From Bacteroidales bacterium (GTDB lineage: Bacteria; Bacteroidota; Bacteroidia; Bacteroidales; UBA932): 7,015 nucleotides of DNA. The notes beneath the pieces were generated by a model that saw only the letters and a program-made list of their open reading frames with translations, was not told where the DNA came from and did not search any database. Of this stretch, positions 6,405 through 7,015 are shown in pieces. The position numbers and the translations under genes are program-made. Numbering within the stretch: position 1 is the stretch's first letter; each line of letters begins with the position of its first letter. The stretch spans positions 1 through 7,015 of the forward strand of contig JAFVDC010000019.1 in NCBI GenBank assembly GCA_017478685.1, read 5' to 3'.

Positions 6405-7015
6405 TATTTCTTTATTCTACCAAGTTTTACGTTTATTGTCTTTTTCAGGGCGTTTAGGCTCTGGAGTTCCTCCAGGAGGCCGTTTACCTCTTCCGGGGAT
6501 GCCGTGGCAAGTTTGCGGTTGATTTCGGCCTGCCTGGATTGCAGGCGTTTGTCGTGGAAGGCCAGGATGGCGCGCGGGACATACGTCACAAGCCAGGAAT
6601 CCGTGGTGGTGAGGGCGTCGGAGAAATTGTGGACGGTGAGCTCGTATTTTTCTGTTGCGAGATCCGCCACGACACCCGCTACGGAGCGGTTTTCTCCGTC
6701 CATTAGGCTCCTCACAATTGCATCCTGGTCCAGGCCTTGGTCGTACAGGCCGAAGTAGGCGTTGTAGGCGGCCTCATAGCCGGCGTTGGAGAAAGTGATG
6801 TTGTCTGCGCTAAGGGCAGCGTCAATGAATTCGGCCATCGTTTGCGAGCCGTCAGGGTTGTAGAACTCAGAGTCCGTTTCAAACTTCAGTTCCGAGCATC
6901 CGTAACGCAGGATGAATCCAAGGAGCTCACGCTCTGAGGGCTCCATGATACGCTCTGCGGGCGCGCTAGGTTGGGATGTGGCTGGGGAGGACTCCGGTAC
7001 GGTACGCGTGGAGAA
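6404..7015 (-). CDS. dnaG: DNA primase, C-terminal part (5' end beyond window)
   Basis: The reading frame is open from the right edge to the TAA at 6406-6404, giving 203 residues of a longer protein. The first 24 or so residues (from [21 protein letters not shown]) form a Pro/Ser/Ala-rich linker. The rest (from [15 protein letters not shown]) resembles the C-terminal helicase-binding domain of Bacteroidota DnaG: EP.ER.LL..I.R.G, a [18 protein letters not shown] segment (the IEYI..EL..D...F.N pattern), [12 protein letters not shown], a [14 protein letters not shown] helix, and a basic end [14 protein letters not shown]. This part binds DnaB at the fork; the zinc-binding and TOPRIM catalytic domains would lie outside the window. 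The ATG at 6946 is internal and not the start. The stop overlaps the metG ATG by one base, so the two are probably in one operon. The assignment rests on pattern resemblance, since this domain is poorly conserved. Confidence 0.82.
   Translation of the reverse strand, partial: FSTRTVPESSPATSQPSAPAERIMEPSERELLGFILRYGCSELKFETDSEFYNPDGSQTMAEFIDAALSADNITFSNAGYEAAYNAYFGLYDQGLDQDAIVRSLMDGENRSVAGVVADLATEKYELTVHNFSDALTTTDSWLVTYVPRAILAFHDKRLQSRQAEINRKLATASPEEVNGLLEELQSLNALKKTINVKLGRIKK

Noticed and set aside
6404..6946. A separate 180-residue gene starting at ATG 6946
   Set aside because: The same frame stays open for 23 more codons to the window edge with a Pro/Ser-rich linker, and the sequence resembles the C-terminal part of DnaG, so this is a partial gene and not a small complete one.
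1..7015. Undescribed defence, mobile or secondary-metabolite system
   Set aside because: Apart from the PRiA4-like and DUF1015 proteins of unknown role, every gene is a recognised housekeeping family, spacing is operon-like, and there are no integrase, toxin-antitoxin, CRISPR or reverse transcriptase signatures.

Overview
The window looks like ordinary chromosomal DNA from a Bacteroidota bacterium, most likely of the order Bacteroidales. The evidence is the gene sets (serC-serA-DUF1015; a PRiA4_ORF3-type protein next to miaA), the protein variants (a lysine-type SerA, a MetG with KISTS in place of KMSKS and a C-terminal tRNA-binding domain), and two promoters matching the Bacteroidota -33/-7 consensus (TTG ... 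TAnnTTTG). Genus cannot be resolved from this sequence. Coding density is very high. There are no tRNA or rRNA genes, CRISPR arrays, insertion sequences or prophage genes.

Left block (minus strand, 1-2758). Transcription runs right to left through yigZ (IMPACT/UPF0029 family), serC, serA and the start of a DUF1015 gene cut by the left edge. SerA oxidises 3-phosphoglycerate and SerC transaminates the product, so these are the first two steps of serine synthesis. serC and serA overlap in a TAATG junction, and DUF1015 starts 2 nt after serA, so the three probably form one operon. yigZ is separated from serC by a 65-bp gap containing an AT-rich imperfect inverted repeat.

Centre (2759-2825). A short divergent region carries two overlapping, back-to-back promoters, one for yigZ (minus) and one for the PRiA4_ORF3-like gene (plus). 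Their -33 boxes abut. Each -7 box ends 3-6 nt before the start codon, so both mRNAs are predicted to be leaderless or nearly so.

Middle block (plus strand, 2826-4240). A small protein with a PRiA4_ORF3/TnpR-passenger-like fold and a very acidic tail is followed, with a 1-nt overlap, by miaA (tRNA A37 dimethylallyltransferase).

Right block (minus strand, 4218-7015). The C-terminal part of dnaG (primase, cut by the right edge) is followed through another TAATG junction by metG (methionyl-tRNA synthetase). metG converges on miaA and the two genes overlap by 23 bp at their 3' ends.

The most unusual feature is a short palindromic sequence inside metG (about 4754-4783). It resembles a dispersed, normally intergenic repeat, but here it is read in frame as about 12 residues between the anticodon-binding domain and the C-terminal region. 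I found no new multi-gene system. The other points of interest are the leaderless divergent promoters, the lysine-type SerA active site, the uncharacterised DUF1015 gene in the serine operon, and the PRiA4-like/miaA pairing.
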